Assembly: GCF_028640845.1 (NCBI RefSeq)
Contig: NC_080540.1
Coordinates: 157,378,438-157,442,437 of the forward strand
Reading direction: 5' to 3'
From: Ahaetulla prasina
Lineage: Eukaryota > Chordata > Lepidosauria > Squamata > Colubridae
DNA: 64,000 nt
A model generated the notes under the pieces. The model worked only from the letters and a program-made list of their open reading frames with translations. It ran no database searches and was not told the origin of the DNA. Each line of letters opens with the position of its first letter. Position 1 is the first letter of the stretch. A program made the position numbers and the translations under genes. Shown piece by piece: positions 60,015 through 64,000 of this stretch.

Positions 60015-60525
60015 TGTTCTGTCCCCCTCGCCTCAGTCTGAGCGATGGCTTAATTAGCCGCCACTATCAGCTCTGGCAGCAAACTAGCAAGCGTATGCCA
60101 AGTGTCTCTGTTATCTCCCTTGATGTCAACAAACAGTACTTCAGCTCTAGTCAAGCAGTTGATTTGCCTGCTATGAAGAGGCATAGCAGCCCTTGCTGCT
60201 TTTATATCCTGTGGGGTGTGGCTCCATGACTCAGCACTTCCTAGGCCTGCCCCACCCCTGCTTCTGTTGTTCCCGCCTCTCCTGCCTACGAAACCTAGGG
60301 TCCAGCCAGGCCTGATTGCCATCAGCTGGGTCTGGAGGTGTGGCCTGGGGGGGGAAAGAGTCAGGGGACGGAGGCCTCGTTATCTCCTCCACCTGGCCTG
60401 CCTCTGGCTCCTGGAGCTGAGCCAGGGAAGCCGGTGCTCCTGAGGTAAGTCCTGATGGCCCTTCCCCCTCACTTTCCAAGTCACTTTCTGGCAGGAGGCC
60501 CGGCTCAGGGGGCGCAGACACAACA
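60015..60525 (-). mobile_element. Solo LTR, copy 3, 15 bp into ADCY6 intron 9
   Basis: The 511-bp unit has TGTT...AACA ends and a perfect 5-bp duplication GGTTT (60010-60014 and 60526-60530). It is antisense to ADCY6. The LTR-borne frame is open on the minus strand from the LTR edge to a stop at 60231, and upstream sequence extends it to 60662. Same family as 304 and 3225. The donor GTAAGT at 60000-60005 is intact, with only 15 bp of intron before the LTR. Confidence 0.85.
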
Positions 60526-60620
60526 GGTTTGCTTGAGACTGTACCTGGGAAAGGAGGTAGGATGGCAGAACATATTGGATCCTGCTTTGTTCTTTCATTC
60601 CTGCTAAAAGCGATGTAGAG

Positions 60621-60912
60621 GAGGAGTGTCAAGCTGGATTTCTTTGAGGGCTGAATCAGCATTGTAGTTCTCCGCTGTGGGCTGGCGGCAGAGATGGGGG
60701 GGTTGGGAAGTGGGAGAGGGGAGACGGGATAGATGCCTCCTGCATTACTTTATTGGCCAAAACAGGCCGCACATGGGCCTCACATGGCCCGCTTTGGCTG
60801 GCAGAGGCGTCGCGGGCTGGTCCTTTGATATTTCCCGGCTGGCCCTGTGGGCCGGATTTAGGTACCCCCACAGACCGGATTCAGCCCATGGGCCTTGAAT
60901 TTGATACCCCTT
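60621..60912. mobile_element. hAT-type element, 'gtgtcaaactc' family
   Basis: Terminal repeats (agtgtcaagct at left, 'gaatttgatacccc' at right) match the 6172-6305 family. The 8-bp flanks ATGTAGAG (60613-60620) and CTGTAGAG (60913-60920) match at 7 of 8 positions. It lies 95 bp from the solo LTR. Confidence 0.68.
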
Positions 60913-61334
60913 CTGTAGAGCATATTTTTCCTGGCATTGAACTGAAAGGAGGATAACCCCGAATTTGAGATAAGCAGAAGGAATAGATGAAGGCAGGCAG
61001 GGAAAAAAATCCTAGGCAGTGCCCTATGCCTGATTTGTCAACATTGGGTTGTCCACTCAAGCTGAAAGCAGCTGCTGAAGATGTCTCCCCCCACAACTAC
61101 CCCAAGCCTATTAAATTTCTTTTGGCGATATACATGTATATTAGTACGCACATAAGATTGTACCAATATGTGTTAGAAGTCATGTTCCAAAAAACAGAAG
61201 GGTCAACATAAAAATACATTTATATTTCTATTAACTGCCTTAAATACTATTAACTAAAATTAATTGCCTGTGAAATAAATATCTTTTGGAGATACCTCTC
61301 TGGGTAGCTCATCCAGGTAAATAATACAACTGTC

Positions 61335-61536
61335 TATGGAGATTCTCAGTCATCCAGGTCATGGTTGTCCCAAAGGTGCTTTTTTCAAGGGGCAACGGGA
61401 CTTCCTGGTTTTTCTTTGAAGACGTTTCGCTTCTCATCTCTTCAGAGCTGAAGAAGCTTCTTGGATGAGAAGCGAAACGTCTTTAAAGAAAAACCAGGAA
61501 GTCCAGTTGCTTCTTGAAAAAAGCACCTTTAGGACG
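61335..61536. mobile_element. Foldback of two Penelope-like 3' ends
   Basis: Arms of about 73 bp (61365-61437 and 61461-61535) are near-perfect inverted repeats around a 24-bp loop. The arm sequence 'gatgagaagcgaaacgtcttcaaag...aaccaggaagtccag' is the 3' block of the Penelope-like element at 2160-2300. An 11-bp direct repeat ATACAACTGTC flanks the unit (61324-61334 and 61537-61547), which suggests one insertion. Confidence 0.7.
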
Positions 61537-62069
61537 ATACAACTGTCGTTTCTCTCACGCAGAGATAAGGTGAAACGAAAGTGTAAACGGATGGAGAAGG
61601 AAAGAGATACATCCTCTTTAGGCATAAAAAGGGGTTAAACGCACCAGGCAAACAGCCTTTCCCCAAAACAAGCTAATAATTACCAGATTAGTATTAAAAG
61701 GGACCAATGCATCTACTCTGCTTAGAAATAGAAGAGCCTTCCCTACCCATAGATTCACAGATAATTATTTGAAAAAGAAGTTGGTTGTCCTATTGATAAC
61801 TACAGCAGAGATGTGCAATTTTGAGATGCAAAGGACAGAGATATTTTGGATCTGGCACAGGTTCTCTTGCTGTACCTTTGGGCAAAGGTCCCCATACTAG
61901 ATTTGAACCACCTCTTGTCCACTGCAGATAAGAAAGATTGCTTATCTCTTTGTTAAAGTAAAGGATATCTGTCAAAAGTAAAGCTATACTCTTGGAAAAA
62001 CAATGCTCCAGGAGTTTCTTTTGCTGCATGTGCCAGTGGGACAGTTGAAATTACCTATAGTTCATAGAG

Positions 62070-62986
62070 TTTGTAGTCCTCGACTTAATAACAACAACAG
62101 CAACAACAACAACAGAGTTGGAAGGGACCTTGGAGGCCTTCTAGTCCAACCCTCTGCCCAGGCAGGAAACCCTACACCATTTCAGACAAATGGTTATCCA
62201 ACATTTTCTTAAAAATTTCCAGTGTTGGAGCATTCACAACTTCTGCAGGCAAATTGTTCCACTTATTGATTGTTCTAACTGTCAGGAAATTTCTCCTTAG
62301 TTCTAAGTTGCATCTCTCCTTGATTAGTTTCCACCCATTGCTTCTTGTTCTACCCTCAGGTGCTTTGGAGAATAGTTTGACTCCCTCTTCTTTGTGGCAA
62401 CCCCTGAGATATTGGAACACTGCTATCATGTCTCCCCTAGTCCTTCTTTTCATTAAACTAGACATACCCAGTTCCTGCAACTGTTCTTCATATGTTTTAG
62501 CCTCCAGTCCCCTAATCATCTTTGTTGCTCTTCTCTGCACTCTTTCTAGAGTCTCAACATCTTTTTTACATCGTGGCGACCAAAACTGAATGCAATATTC
62601 CAAGTGTGGCCTTACCAAGTGGTATTTTAGTTGTGGTATTTATGTGATAAGGGAGACGTTAAGTGAGTTTTGCCCCATTTTACCATTCTTGCCACATTGC
62701 TAAGTGAATCACTGCAGTTGATAAGTTAGTAACTCGGTTGTTAAGTCAATCTGGCTTCCCCATTGACTTTGCTTGTCAGAAGGTCACAAAAGAGGGGTCA
62801 CGTGACCTTGGGACACAGCAATGGTCATAATTATAAACCAGTTGCCAAGCATCTGAATTTTGATCACATGATCATGGGGATGCTGCAACGGTCGTAAATG
62901 TGAAAACGGTCACAAGTCACTTTTTTCAGTGGTGTTGCAACTTTGAAAGGTCACTAAATGAACTGTTGTAAGTAGAGGACTACCTG
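62070..62986 (-). mobile_element. Tigger-type MITE split by a CR1 LINE
   Basis: Left piece 'tgtagtcctcgactta' at 62073-62088; the right part from about 62640 to 'gaggactacctgta' at 62988. The CR1 fragment sits between the two. Confidence 0.7.
62084..62640 (-). mobile_element. CR1 LINE 3' end
   Basis: A 148-codon minus frame (62618-62172) encodes the RT C-terminus with the CR1 motifs VRPHLEYC, LERVQRRATKMI, KRRTRGDMI and INKWNNLP. Towards the 3' end (left) is the conserved ggttggactagaaggcctcc-type hairpin, followed by a (GTT)n tail (aacaacaac at 62089-62114). It is younger than the Tigger MITE it splits. Confidence 0.85.
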
Positions 62987-62990
62987 TACT

Positions 62991-63813
62991 ACCCTTTGAA
63001 TAGGTAGTATAGTGAAGTGTTCTTTCTTCATCTTGACACTTATTATGCAGAAAAAGAGAATATTTGGAGAAAAGATACTGGCTTCAGAATCTATAGACTC
63101 AAAACCTGGAAGTTGTTTGCAGCCTAGAATGGTGCTTAAAGTACATGAATACACTCTCTTGGGTTGAAAAAACTGGCCGTGAATGTTTAAGGCCATAACA
63201 ATAAAACTACAGTAGTATAATATAGTAGGATAATTGTCAATAAAACTATACCTATAACATGTCAGACCTAGAGTTTATGTCGTCTCTGTGAAAGACAGAC
63301 TGTTGTTGACCTGAAGAAAAAGTAACATTATCACCCTTATTTTATCATTTATTTGCTTGATACTCAGCAGTAGAATCTTCACTTCTGTGCCCACACCCAT
63401 AGCTATCTGCCCCAGTTGGAAGCTTTGGGGAAAATCTGCTTAACACTTCCCATAAACTGATGGCCCAAAGAGTATATGGAGACGTTCTTCTGTCCCGTTC
63501 TCCATGAACCTACTTGTATTTGTAGGGAGTCTCTGATCCACCTCTGTCTCCTGAAATATTTTGGAGGCTCTTCATTCACTCGCTGTATTTCAAGAGAAGC
63601 TTTGTCTCTAGGTTTTTTTCTTACTGATTGTGCTGATTTTTTTAAAGTTATTTATTTTAATTGATAAGTGCTTGAAGATGTTTAATCTTTTTGTAACATT
63701 GATTGGAACTTACAAAGCTTACGATCAGATTTGTGATCGGAATATTTATTATAAATATTCAAAGACTAGGTTTCTACATTTCACTCAACATAATCTGGGT
63801 ATTGTATTGGCTT
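62991..63813. other. Intron 9 stretch, nothing recognised
   Basis: AT-rich intronic DNA without recognisable features. Confidence 0.45.
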
Positions 63814-63976
63814 AATGTGATGCTTGAACTGCTTTTTATAAATGATCCCAAACTCCGTTTTCACTGGCAGAGGCACCACAGGCTGGTCCTTTGCTGTTTC
63901 TAGGGCGGCTCCGCAGGCCAGATCTAAGCACCCCGTGGGCCACATCCGGTTCCCGGGCCTTGAGTTTGACACTCCT
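63814..63976. mobile_element. Degraded hAT-type element, 'gtgtcaaactc' family
   Basis: The right end 'cttgagtttgacactcctg' and the interior 'cacaggctggtcctttgctgtttc' match the element at 60621-60912. The left end is uncertain. Confidence 0.45.
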
Positions 63977-64000
63977 GGCTTAGAGGAATAAAGAAACTGA

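Overview
The window is vertebrate nuclear DNA, almost certainly from a squamate reptile and probably a snake. It has long introns with GT-AG splice sites and a CpG-island promoter. Its repeats include a Sauria-type SINE, BovB (RTE) LINE 3' ends, L2-like and CR1-like LINEs, Penelope-like remnants, and many short hAT and Tigger-type MITEs. I see no prokaryotic features, CRISPR arrays, tRNA or rRNA genes.

One protein-coding gene is recognisable: the 5' half of ADCY6 (adenylate cyclase type 6) on the + strand. A CpG island at about 29.2-30.5 kb is the likely promoter and non-coding first exon. The first coding exon (36484-37321) gives the cytoplasmic N-terminus and membrane spans 1-5. Seven more coding exons (47519-47668, 49515-49636, 49866-49977, 51044-51171, 57694-57852, 59509-59650, 59871-59999) complete span 6, the whole C1a catalytic domain and the start of C1b. 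Frames join exactly through all eight exons: 593 codons, with no stop or frameshift. The second membrane block and the C2 domain lie beyond the right edge.

Layout. 1-12.9 kb is gene-free and transposon-dense, with a broken Penelope-like element, two of the three solo LTRs, an RT-bearing LINE, and nested hAT and Tigger MITEs. 12.9-13.35 kb is a compact GC-rich promoter-like block with two RFX X-box-like motifs. 14-29 kb holds SINEs, BovB, an R4-like fragment and AT-rich unique DNA. 29.2-36.5 kb is the ADCY6 promoter and intron 1. 36.5-64 kb is the ADCY6 body, with transposons in all the large introns.

I do not see a novel enzymatic or defence system. The most interesting points are: (1) three solo LTRs of one family with perfect 5-bp target duplications and the same open frame in the LTR; one sits 15 bp inside an ADCY6 intron; (2) a family of 81-136 bp palindromic hAT MITEs with perfect 8-bp duplications and an arm resembling a ZNF143 site; (3) the X-box promoter with no identified gene; (4) a 36-bp perfect inverted match between the BovB 5' junction and the ADCY6 promoter flank; (5) nested insertions whose order can be read from duplications. 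Boundaries and duplications were read by eye. Family names come from recognition, not from a database search.
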